Below are positions 8,170 through 17,231 of a DNA stretch of 64,000 nt, piece after piece; position 1 is the stretch's first letter, and each line of letters opens with the position of its first letter. The position numbers and the translations under genes were made by a program. This stretch comes from an uncultured Acetatifactor sp. (GTDB lineage Bacteria > Bacillota > Clostridia > Lachnospirales > Lachnospiraceae). A model generated the notes under the pieces. It ran no database searches. It saw only the letters and a list, made by a program, of their open reading frames with translations, and was not told where the DNA came from. Location of the stretch: positions 7,660-71,659 of the forward strand of contig CAJUSI010000073.1 in the NCBI GenBank assembly GCA_910589035.1. The letters run 5' to 3'.

Positions 8170-10392
8170 CTACGCTCCCTCCGCCATCTTCAGCTGAGCC
8201 GTCACCAGTCCGTAATAGATTCCCTTTTTCTCCAGAAGCTCGTTATGGGTGCCGATCTCGGCCACTCCATGTCTGTCGATCACCACAAGCCGGTCCGCAT
8301 TGCGCAGGGTGGAAAGCCTGTGGGCGATGGCAAAGGTGGTCCTGCCCTCCACCAGGCGGTTTAAGGCCTGCTGAATCAGGAATTCGCTCTCCGTGTCCAG
8401 GGCCGAAGTGGCCTCATCCAGGATCAGCAGCCTGGGATTATTCAGGATGGCCCGTGCGATGGCGATACGCTGACGCTCTCCCCCGGAGAGATTGTAGCCG
8501 TGCTCTCCCACATAGGTGTTATAGCCGTCCGGCGTCTTGCAGATGAAATCATGGGCGTTGGCCGCTTTGGCCGCCTGAATGACCTCCGCCAGGGAAGCGT
8601 CCTGTCTGGCGAACCGGATATTGGCGAGGATGCTGCCGGAGAAAAGAAAAGTCTCCTGAAGCACCACGCCGATCTGGGAATGCAGACTCTCCGACTTCAC
8701 ATTGCGCAGATCCACCCCGTCCAGGATAATCCTGCCCTGGTCCACATCGTAGAGTCTCATAATCAGGTTGATCAGCGTGGATTTCCCCGCGCCGGAAGCC
8801 CCCACCAGTCCGATCATCTCGCCGGGCTTCACCTCAAAGCTGATATTCTCCAGCACGGGCTCATAAGTATGATATCCGAAGGAGACCTTCTCGAAGGTAA
8901 AAGCGCCTCTGATGGGAAAGGATCTGCTGTCCTGGGTATCCGCAATACTGGGTTCCTCGTCCAGAACATCATAGATCCGGTTCAGGCTTGTCACCATCTG
9001 CATCACCATTCGGGGAAGATGGGTCATCCAGTCCAGGGGGCCGAAAAGGTATCCGCAGTAAGTGATAAACTGCACCAGCTGCCCCAGTGTCATGTGTCCG
9101 TTCAGCACGTCCATACCGCCGAAATACACCGCGATATAGTTTCCGGCACCTAAAAGGAATGTCAGAGTCGGGAAAAAGACGGCCCAGAAGGTCTCGTTTT
9201 TCCTGCTGATGGCGGCAAATTCATTGGCCTTCCTGCAGAAGCGCTCCGCCTCCCGCTCTTCTTTTCCGAAAGATTTCACAACCCGCATGCCGGAGATCAC
9301 GTCCTGGAGATTGTCGGCAAGCTCGTCGGACTTCAGCCACTGCTTATGATAAATATTATGGATATGGTGCCGGCAAGCCTTCGTCAGCGCAAACACAATA
9401 ATGATAAATACAAATGACATAAGCGTCATTTTCCAGCTGATGAGAAACATCACAATGAGGGATACAATCATGGTAAGCAGCGCGGAAAGCATATCTCCGA
9501 ACACTTCCTCCATAAATCCCCGGATCTGGTTGGTATCCCGGGACACGCGGTTTAACAGCTCCCCCGGCTTCCGGTTATTGATAAAGGAAAGGGACAGGCT
9601 CTGTATCTTGTAGTACAGCTTACGGCGCAGTGACATGCTTAAGGATGCTCCCAGCGACACACACTGCCAGTAGCGGTAGACGCTGATCAGGATCCGCAGT
9701 ACCACCAGGGAAAGCGTGATCCCGGCAAAAATCCCCAGATCCCCCCAGGTTCCGCTGCCGTCTGCCAGCGCCCCGTCGATAAAATTCCTCTGCACCAGAG
9801 GCACGAGCAGGTTGGCCGCCGCCGTCAGCACCATCAGCAGGGAGATCAGCAGAAGCTTTCCCACATAGCCCCCGCAGAGGGTCATAAATTTCCTCAGCGC
9901 CTCCATTTTGCCTTCGCAATAGAGGCACTTTCTGGTGCCGGGAAGCGCCCTTCCGCACTTCTCGCAATATTTCTCATACTCCATGCTGACCACCCGCTCC
10001 GGGCTTCCCCCGGCTGCCTCAGCCGAGATAAAGCTCTGAGCTCCCCGGGCCAGATAGGCTGCCCGTACGATATGCCGCATGGAAAAACGCGCCGCACAGA
10101 TCACCGACCCGTCCTTCTTCGTCACCGTCAGAATCCCGTTGTGTACCTGGTGCTCGCATTTGATTTTCTCACACTCCGCCAGGGGATAGGAGGCGGCCAG
10201 GCCGTTCTCCTCCAGCACGGCCAGACGCTCCTGGGTCACCACCAGCCAGATTTTGCCGGTGTAGGCCTCCCTGGCCTGCATTTTCCGGCTGTCAAAGCTT
10301 AAGTCTGCCGGAACGCAGTAGCAGATCTCCTCCCCCTCCCCCAGGGCAAGGGCATTCGTCTGCTCCTGATTTAACTTATATAATAATTTCAT
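8170..10392 (-). CDS. ABC exporter with N-terminal PH-like and zinc-ribbon domains (DUF1854-linked)
   Basis: A half-size exporter of about 740 residues. An N-terminal module of about 150 residues is followed by a four-Cys zinc ribbon (CEKCG then CLYC). A six-helix ABC membrane domain comes next, and then an ATPase with GASGAGKST, LSGGERQR and LLILDEATSALD. The start at 10392 (MKLLYKL) has AAAAGG about 9 nt upstream and aligns with the partner exporter; the frame is open to 10455. Known genomic neighbourhoods pair such exporters with DUF1854 proteins, and in some proteobacteria with cyanophycin synthesis genes. It probably forms a heterodimer with the product of 11385-13832. Confidence 0.88.
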   Translation of the reverse strand: MKLLYKLNQEQTNALALGEGEEICYCVPADLSFDSRKMQAREAYTGKIWLVVTQERLAVLEENGLAASYPLAECEKIKCEHQVHNGILTVTKKDGSVICAARFSMRHIVRAAYLARGAQSFISAEAAGGSPERVVSMEYEKYCEKCGRALPGTRKCLYCEGKMEALRKFMTLCGGYVGKLLLISLLMVLTAAANLLVPLVQRNFIDGALADGSGTWGDLGIFAGITLSLVVLRILISVYRYWQCVSLGASLSMSLRRKLYYKIQSLSLSFINNRKPGELLNRVSRDTNQIRGFMEEVFGDMLSALLTMIVSLIVMFLISWKMTLMSFVFIIIVFALTKACRHHIHNIYHKQWLKSDELADNLQDVISGMRVVKSFGKEEREAERFCRKANEFAAISRKNETFWAVFFPTLTFLLGAGNYIAVYFGGMDVLNGHMTLGQLVQFITYCGYLFGPLDWMTHLPRMVMQMVTSLNRIYDVLDEEPSIADTQDSRSFPIRGAFTFEKVSFGYHTYEPVLENISFEVKPGEMIGLVGASGAGKSTLINLIMRLYDVDQGRIILDGVDLRNVKSESLHSQIGVVLQETFLFSGSILANIRFARQDASLAEVIQAAKAANAHDFICKTPDGYNTYVGEHGYNLSGGERQRIAIARAILNNPRLLILDEATSALDTESEFLIQQALNRLVEGRTTFAIAHRLSTLRNADRLVVIDRHGVAEIGTHNELLEKKGIYYGLVTAQLKMAEGA

Positions 10393-10578
10393 GAGTCTTT
10401 GGCCTTTCTGCTTTTCCGATATGAAACCCTGCATCTGCTCATTGGTACTTCTCATGGCAGATACCGTGTTTACTTTTTCGTTTTCTTACATGTTTTTACA
10501 CATTTCTGTCTTATTCTGCCTTTTATTCCCACGATCAGACATTACCATAATTCTGTCCCCGGATGAGCCAGGTTCAGA

Positions 10579-11157
10579 TTAGATAAAGAGATCCAGCTTC
10601 TTCCTCTCCATCACGCCCAGCTGGTAGAAATCCGGAATCTCATAGCGGTTTCCGTCGATATCCGTCACCAGAAGCCTGGAATCGCTTAAATGGATCACCA
10701 CATCTCCGCTCAGCTGGGTGGTAAAACGGCAGGCTCCGAAGGTGGTCACTACGTTCCAGTAGGCATAGCCGTACTCGTCCTTCACATCCAGGATTTTGGT
10801 GATTACAGGCATAAAATAGCGCAGCTTGATCTGTTCCCGCAGCATCTCCTGCTGTTCCCTGGGAAATTTATCCATGGATTCAATGAGGCCGATTTCCTTC
10901 GCCTTCTCGTCCGTCTCCCGGATAGAGATAAATTCTTCCGGATTCGTCAGCGGAAAGGTCAGATACACCCCCACTCTCGCATATTCCTTATCCCCCGTTT
11001 TCAGGGCAATGAAGCCGCCGGGGGTTCTGGTGAATTCCGCGTTCTCCCCGGTGAGGAACCGCATTTCCAGAAGCTCCTCCGATTCTTTTTTCAGGGCCTC
11101 CTCGTCAAATTCCTGCAGATCCAGCAGGTCCTGCCCTTGGTTTTCAAATTCGCTCAT
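10579..11157 (-). CDS. DUF1854 protein
   Basis: A 192-residue protein matching DUF1854: a central FTRTPGGFIALKTGDKEY-like strand region, the YFMPVITKILDVKDEYGYAYWNV core, and a C-terminal DGNRYEIPD...L motif. No signal peptide or membrane segment is seen. The family is consistently encoded beside paired ABC exporters of this type, as here, where it lies between them on the same strand. It may act as a cytoplasmic subunit or substrate handler of the exporter; its biochemistry is unknown. AAAGGA lies about 13 nt ahead of the start. Confidence 0.85.
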   Translation of the reverse strand: MSEFENQGQDLLDLQEFDEEALKKESEELLEMRFLTGENAEFTRTPGGFIALKTGDKEYARVGVYLTFPLTNPEEFISIRETDEKAKEIGLIESMDKFPREQQEMLREQIKLRYFMPVITKILDVKDEYGYAYWNVVTTFGACRFTTQLSGDVVIHLSDSRLLVTDIDGNRYEIPDFYQLGVMERKKLDLFI

Positions 11158-11384
11158 ATAGAATATTTTCGTCCTTTCTGCTTTTTCGTTTTTCTTTTCT
11201 GCCTTTTCATTCAGCCCTTCTTGCTCCCGGCCTTATCTTTTTTCACTTTCTGCGGCCGGAAATCATTTCAGCCCCGTCACACATGGCTCCGGCGTATCTC
11301 TTCCCCGTTTCTTCCAGGCAGGGGAAGCCCACGGTCGTATCATCCTTCTCCTCTGTCAATCGTTTTTCCGGCACTTCCGGCTGC

Positions 11385-13832
11385 TCATTCAATTCCCCTC
11401 ATTGCCAGCGCCTTGGTCTGCAGCTCGCTGAGCTTAAAGAAGGTTCCTTTCTTCGCCAGAAGCTCCGCATGGGTTCCGGCCTCGGTCAGCTTTCCGTCAT
11501 CCAGCACGATCAGATGTGTGGCGTTTCGCAGAGTGGAGAGTCTGTGGGCAATGGACAGCACTGTCCTGCCCTTTTCCAGCCGCTCCAGGGACTTCTGAAT
11601 GGCCAGCTCCGTCTCTGTATCCACGGCGGAGGTGGCCTCGTCTAAAATCAATATCTGCGGGTCCGCCAGAATGGCTCTGGCGATGGAGATGCGCTGCTTC
11701 TCTCCCCCGGACAGGGCACGGTTGGAGGATCCCAGAAGCGTGTCATATCCTTCCGGCATCTTACAGATGAAATCATGGGCGTTGGCCTGAACAGCCGCCC
11801 GGATGATCTCCTCTCTGGTGGCCTCCGGCTTCGCATAAGCGATATTTTCGGCTACCGTCCCCATGAAGATATAGGTCTCCTGGGATACCATGGCCACGTT
11901 TTTGCGAAGCTCCCGGAATCCGTACTGTTTTACATTAATCCCGTCCACCAGCACCTCGCCCTCCTGGGTATCATAGAGGCGGGAGATTAAGTTTACCAGG
12001 GTGGATTTGCCCGCCCCGGAGCGTCCCACAATACCGAATACCTCCCCGGCCTCCACATGGAAGCTGATATCCTTCAGGATGGGCTTATTGGCCTCATAGC
12101 CGAAGGTTACATTCTTTAACTCTATTTCTCCCCGAAGCTTCTCCGGCCGCAGGGGCTCCCCGGCTTCCCTGACCTCTGGCACTGCGTCAATGATTTCAAA
12201 CATCCGCTGTGCCGAATTCATGCAGTTGCTGTACCAGCGCATAAAATGGGACATGAATTCAAGGGGGCCCTTCAGCTGTCCCACATAGCCGGAGAAGGTG
12301 ATCAGCATACCAAGCTCAATATTGGAGCCGCCAATAATCATGGCTCCGCCCACAGCCCATACCAGAAAGCTGATCAGATCCTCCACGGAACAGTATAAAG
12401 CAAAAAACTTATTGTCATAGCGGGCAAGATCCATCTCCGAGTCCTTTACCTTCCCGTTGCTTTTGGCAAAGCGCGTCATCTCCTGCTCCTGCTGTCCGAA
12501 GGCCTTAACCACTCTGGCCCCCGTAAAGTTCTCGTTCACCTGCCCCTTCAGTCTGCGGTTCGCCCGATGCCTTTTGCCGTAATAGTGAAACAGATGAGGC
12601 AGCATCCGATAGCTGATTACCACAAGAACAGGCATCAGCGCCACAGATACCAGCGCAAGCAGCGGATTGAATATGAGCATAATCACGCACATGGCGATAA
12701 TACATCCCACATTGATGAGGAAATAGGGAATTCCGTCGATAAAGAAGCTGGAAATCTCCTCCGCATCATCTGAAACCCTGGTCATCAGTCCGCCCGTCTG
12801 TCTTCTGGAGTAAAAACTGATGGAAAGCCGTCCCATGGAGGTGAATACCTCCCCTTTTAATTTTGCCACCACCTGAGGCGCTATCTTCGCCGTGAGAACC
12901 CCCTGCAGAATTCCCAGCCCCTGGATAGCCACCCTGGTCAGAACCATTGCCGCCACCAGCACGGTCAGGGCAAGGACAAAGCGGCCTGACGGGATATGCA
13001 CCGCAGCCAGAAACTGCTCATTGCGGGCCAGCACCTTATCATAGAGAATCGTTCCGCTCAGATAGGGCCACGCCAGGTTCAGCGCCGCCGTGCCCAGATA
13101 GCACAGCACCATGACTGCCAGCGCCGCCTTGTAAGGCCTGAAATAGGACAACACCCGCAGAAGAATGGACTTCTTGTCCATGCATTTCGGACAGATCTTC
13201 CTCTCCTGATCGGGATAAATCATGCCGCATTTGGGGCAGCATTCCTTTCCCTTCTTCACGTTCAAATCCTCCTCAGATATCTCCTCTCCCTTTTTTAATT
13301 TCTCCGCCAGACCGCAGAAACGAAGAAAAGATTCCATTCTTGTGTTCGAAAAATGGCAGAGACTGCGTTCCACCCCGTCGATTTCCGCTACAAGCACGCC
13401 CCTGGCCACCTGCCGGAGCACCTCAGTCTTCCCCACATTCTTCAGATCAAAGATCTGCAGCGCCGGCTCCTGGGCCATGCTCTCCGCGGCAAGCCTTTCC
13501 TCCATGGCAAGCTTCTTATTTAAGGACGCCTTCTTCGCGGACGCTTCCCCGGATCTTTTTGCATCTCCGGATATTCCCGCATCCTCCAATGTTTTTCCGT
13601 CAATCGATGTTTTCCCATCCGCTGTCTGCCAGCTTCCGTAGCCGCCGAACTGATATTCCGCGTTCTCCCTGTAGGGATACGCCGCCAATAACAGCTTTTC
13701 CCCTGTCAGAGCCACGATCGTATCCGCAAAGCGGTATTCCGTATCATAATCAGCCGTTGCCGCAAAAATAATCTTCTCTTTTTCAATTCCGTATTTCCCG
13801 GCAATGCTGATAAAGCTTTTCGGTAAATTCAT
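11385..13832 (-). CDS. ABC exporter with N-terminal PH-like and zinc-ribbon domains (DUF1854-linked), first of pair
   Basis: An 815-residue exporter. The start at 13832 (MNLPKSF) has GGGAGGAG upstream. Order: an N-terminal module related to that of the partner exporter, with a Lys/Ala/Ser-rich linker; a zinc ribbon (CPKCG then CPKC); six membrane helices; then an ATPase with GRSGAGKST, LSGGEKQR and ILILDEATSAVD. It is the first gene of the exporter/DUF1854/exporter cluster. A small peptide gene with its own promoter lies 219 bp upstream on the same strand, and read-through from that promoter is the only clear way I see of expressing the cluster. Confidence 0.88.
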   Translation of the reverse strand: MNLPKSFISIAGKYGIEKEKIIFAATADYDTEYRFADTIVALTGEKLLLAAYPYRENAEYQFGGYGSWQTADGKTSIDGKTLEDAGISGDAKRSGEASAKKASLNKKLAMEERLAAESMAQEPALQIFDLKNVGKTEVLRQVARGVLVAEIDGVERSLCHFSNTRMESFLRFCGLAEKLKKGEEISEEDLNVKKGKECCPKCGMIYPDQERKICPKCMDKKSILLRVLSYFRPYKAALAVMVLCYLGTAALNLAWPYLSGTILYDKVLARNEQFLAAVHIPSGRFVLALTVLVAAMVLTRVAIQGLGILQGVLTAKIAPQVVAKLKGEVFTSMGRLSISFYSRRQTGGLMTRVSDDAEEISSFFIDGIPYFLINVGCIIAMCVIMLIFNPLLALVSVALMPVLVVISYRMLPHLFHYYGKRHRANRRLKGQVNENFTGARVVKAFGQQEQEMTRFAKSNGKVKDSEMDLARYDNKFFALYCSVEDLISFLVWAVGGAMIIGGSNIELGMLITFSGYVGQLKGPLEFMSHFMRWYSNCMNSAQRMFEIIDAVPEVREAGEPLRPEKLRGEIELKNVTFGYEANKPILKDISFHVEAGEVFGIVGRSGAGKSTLVNLISRLYDTQEGEVLVDGINVKQYGFRELRKNVAMVSQETYIFMGTVAENIAYAKPEATREEIIRAAVQANAHDFICKMPEGYDTLLGSSNRALSGGEKQRISIARAILADPQILILDEATSAVDTETELAIQKSLERLEKGRTVLSIAHRLSTLRNATHLIVLDDGKLTEAGTHAELLAKKGTFFKLSELQTKALAMRGIE

Positions 13833-13967
13833 TTCACTCCTCCCTCGATTTCTCCCGCATAGACTCTGTTCCCGCACTCTCCCTCACTTTTGATAGCTTT
13901 TATTCAGAGCACAGCGCAGAACCCTTATCTGCCCGGCAATGATATATTCTAAAATCACTGTTTAACA

Positions 13968-14004
13968 TAAAAAAACCACGACTCCTGAAAGCAGGTAGTC
14001 ATGG
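13968..14004 (-). terminator. Terminator after 25-codon peptide gene
   Basis: Minus strand CCATGACTACCTG and CAGGAGTCGTGG pair with one bulge and one G-T pair around a short loop, followed by seven T. It sits 47 bp past the peptide stop and 135 bp before the exporter start, so it may attenuate transcription of the exporter cluster. Confidence 0.85.
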
Positions 14005-14050
14005 CTCATTTTACACCTCTATATCCGGCCGGCAGCAAAAGCCGATGAAC

Positions 14051-14128
14051 TCAGTCTACGATATCCCGGGAGACAAATTTCCTTCTGATCTTTAATTGAT
14101 TGGCTGTATTTCTCAACTTAGTCATCAT
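14051..14128 (-). CDS. 25-residue cationic peptide upstream of DUF1854 exporter cluster
   Basis: A 25-codon frame starting ATGATG at 14128, with an ideal AGGAGG 6 nt upstream, a consensus promoter about 50 bp further up, and a terminator 47 bp past the stop. The product reads MMTKLRNTANQLKI then RRKFVSRDIVD. It is basic in the middle, acidic at the very end, with no Cys and no hydrophobic signal. Its expression signals are better than those of most genes in the window. Its place just before a pair of ABC exporters makes it a candidate substrate, or a leader peptide controlling them. No homology is recognised. Confidence 0.7.
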   Translation of the reverse strand: MMTKLRNTANQLKIRRKFVSRDIVD

Positions 14129-14180
14129 TCTTTGCCTCCTTTCCTTTTTTATCGTTTTTATTTGTTGACAACTACTTTTC

Positions 14181-14209
14181 AGTATAAGCACATTGGAAAT
14201 GAATGTCAA
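14181..14209 (-). promoter_or_regulatory. Promoter of 25-codon peptide gene
   Basis: Minus strand TTGACA (14209-14204), a 17-bp spacer and TATACT (14186-14181). It drives the peptide gene and, by read-through of the terminator, possibly the exporter cluster. Confidence 0.85.
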
Positions 14210-14430
14210 CTGTTTTTTTGAATTTATAACTATTTTTACCCTATTTTTATTCGGCTTTTATTACCCAGGCCTGTTTTATTACTCAGCTTTTTATTTCCCA
14301 GCTATTTTCTTTCTCACCTGCTGTAATTGCAGCGTACCGGTTCAGCGCCCTGCGAACTTGTTGCCAAATGCTATTACATGTCCTTGTTCTGAAGATTCCG
14401 GCAGCATTTTTTCATTATACTGATATGTTT
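14210..14430. other. AT-rich gap between tcdA and peptide promoter
   Basis: A T-rich spacer on the plus strand. An open frame of 76 codons exists here but has no ribosome binding site and biased composition. I see no convincing terminator for tcdA, only T-runs. Confidence 0.4.
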
Positions 14431-15375
14431 TTACGAAATCCCGCACAAATCCCTGATTACCTCTCCCGCAAGAATCAGACCAGCCACTGATGGAACAAAG
14501 GCTGCGCTTCCGGGAATGCTCTTACTGTAGGTGCACTCTGTTCCGGTATTCCGCGGCGCCGTCTCCCCGGATAATCCGGCTGCCGCTTCTTCCGGAATCT
14601 CTTCCTTGCCCGGGTTTCGGTCTATGCCTATGGGATTCTCCACGGAACTGCCGCCTTCGAATGGCGTTGCCATTGGCTCTTCGAGCGGAGACGCGGCTGT
14701 TTTCTTACATATCGGCGTCTTCCCTGACTTCGGATATACCGACGTCTCCTCAGGCTTCAGGCATATCGGCGTTTCCCCGGGCTTCGGGAGTATAGGCGTC
14801 TCTTCGGAATACACCACCTTCAGCCTTTCCACACCGCGCCTTTTAAGCTCCCGCCTCATCACCTTTGCCAGGGGGCATACCTTCGTCTCATAAATATCTG
14901 CCACCTGAAATAAGCTTCCGTCCAGCTTATTGCCCGCCCCCATACTGCTGATGACAGGAACCCCCGCCTCCTTTGCCGTCAGGATGATGCCCAGCTTTGC
15001 CGTCACCGTGTCCACCGCATCCACCACATAATCATATTCCGCAAAGGAGAATTCCTCCGCATTTTCCGGCAGGAAAAAGGTCCGGTAAGTCCTCACCTGC
15101 GCCCGGGGATTGATTTCCTCTATCCGCTCCCGCATGGCCTCCACCTTGTATTGTCCCAGGGTCTTCCATGTGGCGATGATCTGTCGGTTTAAATTCGTGA
15201 GGCTGATCCTGTCATGATCTATCAGGTCCAGAGCTCCGACTCCGCTCCGAGCCAAAGCCTCGCACACATAGCCTCCCACGCCGCCGATTCCGAATACTGC
15301 CACCCGGGCCCCACGCAGCCTGTCCATTCCCTCTCTTCCCAGGAGCATCTCCGTTCTCGCAAACTGGTCTTCCAT
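14431..15375 (-). CDS. tcdA: tRNA threonylcarbamoyladenosine dehydratase with repeat insertion
   Basis: A 314-residue E1-like enzyme (ThiF/HesA superfamily) that cyclises t6A at position 37 of tRNAs reading ANN codons. Visible features are the nucleotide loop FGIGGVGGYVCEAL, NLNRQI, the VVDAVD motif, MGAGNKLD, and the C-terminal FVPSVAGLILAGEV. Family members are about 230-260 residues. The extra length is a Pro/Thr/Glu-rich insertion between KVVYSEETP and the C-terminal motif, containing about four 9-residue repeats of the form ETPI-x-x-KPG, followed by a further low-complexity stretch. The insertion lies in a linker, so activity may be kept. The gene is 86 bp downstream of miaB, another tRNA A37-region modification gene. 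Confidence 0.9.
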   Translation of the reverse strand: MEDQFARTEMLLGREGMDRLRGARVAVFGIGGVGGYVCEALARSGVGALDLIDHDRISLTNLNRQIIATWKTLGQYKVEAMRERIEEINPRAQVRTYRTFFLPENAEEFSFAEYDYVVDAVDTVTAKLGIILTAKEAGVPVISSMGAGNKLDGSLFQVADIYETKVCPLAKVMRRELKRRGVERLKVVYSEETPILPKPGETPICLKPEETSVYPKSGKTPICKKTAASPLEEPMATPFEGGSSVENPIGIDRNPGKEEIPEEAAAGLSGETAPRNTGTECTYSKSIPGSAAFVPSVAGLILAGEVIRDLCGIS

Positions 15376-15461
15376 CTCTCATACCTCATACTTCTCTATC
15401 CTGCAATAATGCTTTCTTTTTCCGGCCGGAGCATCCTTTGAATAGCTGTCGCTCCTTAACA

Positions 15462-16922
15462 CTATTTCGTTTCTTTGTATGCACAATATCCCGTATAATA
15501 AAACCCATGGCATTCGTCCAGGGATACCGGCAGGATTTGCCCAATCATGGAAGCGTCCCCGGGCAAATGGACGATGGTGTTGTTGGACAGCCTGCCGGTG
15601 ACCAGGGATGCATCGCTCTCGTTGACTTCCTCAATCAGCGCCTCCATGACCTGTCCCTGGTATTTTGCCACCTGCTCCCTGGCAGTCTCCTGCACCAGCT
15701 TCAGGAGCCTGTCGAAGCCTTCCTTCACCTGCTCCGGGGGCACCTGATCCGGCATGGCCGCCGCAGGAGTACCGGTCCGTTTGGAGTAAATGAAGGTAAA
15801 GGCATTGTCGTACTTCACCCTGCGCACTACGTCAAGGGTCTCCTCCAGATCCTCGGCGGTCTCCCCCGGGAAGCCCACGATGATGTCCGTGGTGATGGCG
15901 ATGTCCGGTATCTCCCTGCGGATGCGCTCCGCCAACTCCAGGTACTGCTCCTTGGTATAGCGCCTGTTCATCTGCTGCAGAATGCGCGTGGAGCCGGACT
16001 GCAGAGGCAGATGGAGATGGCGGCAGATTTTCTTCGACTGCTTCATGACCTCTATCAGCTCCTCCGACAGGTCCTTGGGGTGGGAGGTCATGAAACGGAT
16101 ACGCTGCAGGCCCTCAATCTTCTCCACCTCCCGCAGCAGTTCAGCAAATGTGATGGGCTCGTCCAGGTTCTTCCCGTAGGAATTCACGTTCTGGCCCAGG
16201 AGCATTACCTCCACCACGCCCTCCGCCACCAGACGCTCTATCTCCCGGAGAATCTCCTTAGGTTCCCGGCTCCGCTCCCGGCCTCTCACGTAGGGAACGA
16301 TGCAGTAGCTGCAGAAATTGTTGCAGCCGAACATGATGTTGATGCCGGATTTGAAGGGGTATTTGCGGTCAACCGGGAGATCTTCCACGATTTTATCCGT
16401 ATCCTCCCAGATGTCAATGAGCATCCCTTCCGTCTCGAAGGAGGCGCAGAGGAGCTCGGCAAACTTGTAGATATTGTGGGTGCCGAAGATCAGATCTATG
16501 AAAGGATAGCTTTTCTTCAGTTTTTCGATTACCGTGGGCTCCTGCATCATGCAGCCGCAGAGGGCCACCTTCATCTGAGGATTCTGCTTTTTGTATCGGT
16601 TCAGTTCGCCAAGCCTGCCGTAGACCCGCTGGTTGGCGTTGTCCCGGACGGTGCAGGTGTTGTAGATGACGAAGTCCGCCTGCTCGCTGTCGGTGGGGCA
16701 AAAGCCTACAGCCTCCAGAATACCCATAAGCTTCTCGGAATCCCGGGCGTTCATCTGGCAACCGAAGGTGGTCACGCAGGCCCTGGGCGGGCGGCCGTTT
16801 TCCTGGGTAAAGGCGTTTACCCAGTTACGGCATTTCGCCATGAAGTAGTATTGCCTGGCGGGTTCCTCCTGGGGAGGGGCTTCGTTTCTGTTTATTTTAT
16901 CTAAATCGAGTTTTTGATACAT
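15462..16922 (-). CDS. miaB: tRNA-2-methylthio-N6-dimethylallyladenosine synthase
   Basis: A 486-residue radical-SAM methylthiotransferase that converts i6A37 to ms2i6A37 in tRNA. The N-terminal MTTase domain has the cluster ligands Cys55 (TTFGCQMN), Cys90 (YNTCTVR) and Cys124 (LCGCM). The radical-SAM motif CNNFCSYC has Cys200, Cys204 and Cys207, and a C-terminal TRAM domain ends the protein. The N-terminal extension of about 45 residues ahead of the MTTase domain is common in clostridial MiaB. Its neighbour tcdA modifies the same anticodon-loop position in other tRNAs. Confidence 0.96.
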   Translation of the reverse strand: MYQKLDLDKINRNEAPPQEEPARQYYFMAKCRNWVNAFTQENGRPPRACVTTFGCQMNARDSEKLMGILEAVGFCPTDSEQADFVIYNTCTVRDNANQRVYGRLGELNRYKKQNPQMKVALCGCMMQEPTVIEKLKKSYPFIDLIFGTHNIYKFAELLCASFETEGMLIDIWEDTDKIVEDLPVDRKYPFKSGINIMFGCNNFCSYCIVPYVRGRERSREPKEILREIERLVAEGVVEVMLLGQNVNSYGKNLDEPITFAELLREVEKIEGLQRIRFMTSHPKDLSEELIEVMKQSKKICRHLHLPLQSGSTRILQQMNRRYTKEQYLELAERIRREIPDIAITTDIIVGFPGETAEDLEETLDVVRRVKYDNAFTFIYSKRTGTPAAAMPDQVPPEQVKEGFDRLLKLVQETAREQVAKYQGQVMEALIEEVNESDASLVTGRLSNNTIVHLPGDASMIGQILPVSLDECHGFYYTGYCAYKETK

Positions 16923-16976
16923 TTTGTTTGACTTATATTCCTTTCTGCTATATAGTAAGAGAAAAGAAGCGAGTTT

Positions 16977-17231
16977 TTACCGTATAGCTTTATGGCTCAA
17001 GCGGGGTACTCGTTCACGCGCCAGATTTTCTTTTTCCCCCTCCGATAGACAGCCGTACAGCGCCTTTGATAATGGAACGCCGTCAAATTCGAATACCATA
17101 TTTCCGTTTATCTCATATGCATGGCAGTCGTTCCCGCTGCCGATCAGCCGGATTCTTTCCACCTTGATATCCTCAAAGCTGTTTTCTATAATGAAACGGA
17201 CTTCATCCACATCCTTAAGCATTGTCTTCAT
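16977..17231 (-). pseudogene. Remnant of APH(2'')-like aminoglycoside phosphotransferase
   Basis: An 84-codon frame. The first half (FIIENSFEDIKVERIRLIGSG then NDCHAYEINGNMVFEF) matches the N-terminal nucleotide-binding lobe of APH(2'') kinases. The next part (LSEGEKENLA) resembles a segment that normally lies about 50 residues further on. The rest of the kinase, including the catalytic HxD and DFG-like motifs, is absent. So it looks internally deleted and truncated. It overlaps the end of the AAC(6')-like gene by 17 bp, mirroring the order in the bifunctional AAC(6')-Ie/APH(2'')-Ia enzyme and the adjacent aac(6')-Im/aph(2'')-Ib pair. Confidence 0.7.

Noticed and set aside
10415..10455. Longer N-terminus for the second ABC exporter (start at 10455)
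   Set aside because: No ribosome site near it, and the shorter start aligns better with the partner exporter; kept only as an alternative.
14193..14423. A 76-codon plus-strand frame rich in Phe and Tyr
   Set aside because: No ribosome binding site; its composition simply reflects the T-rich spacer.
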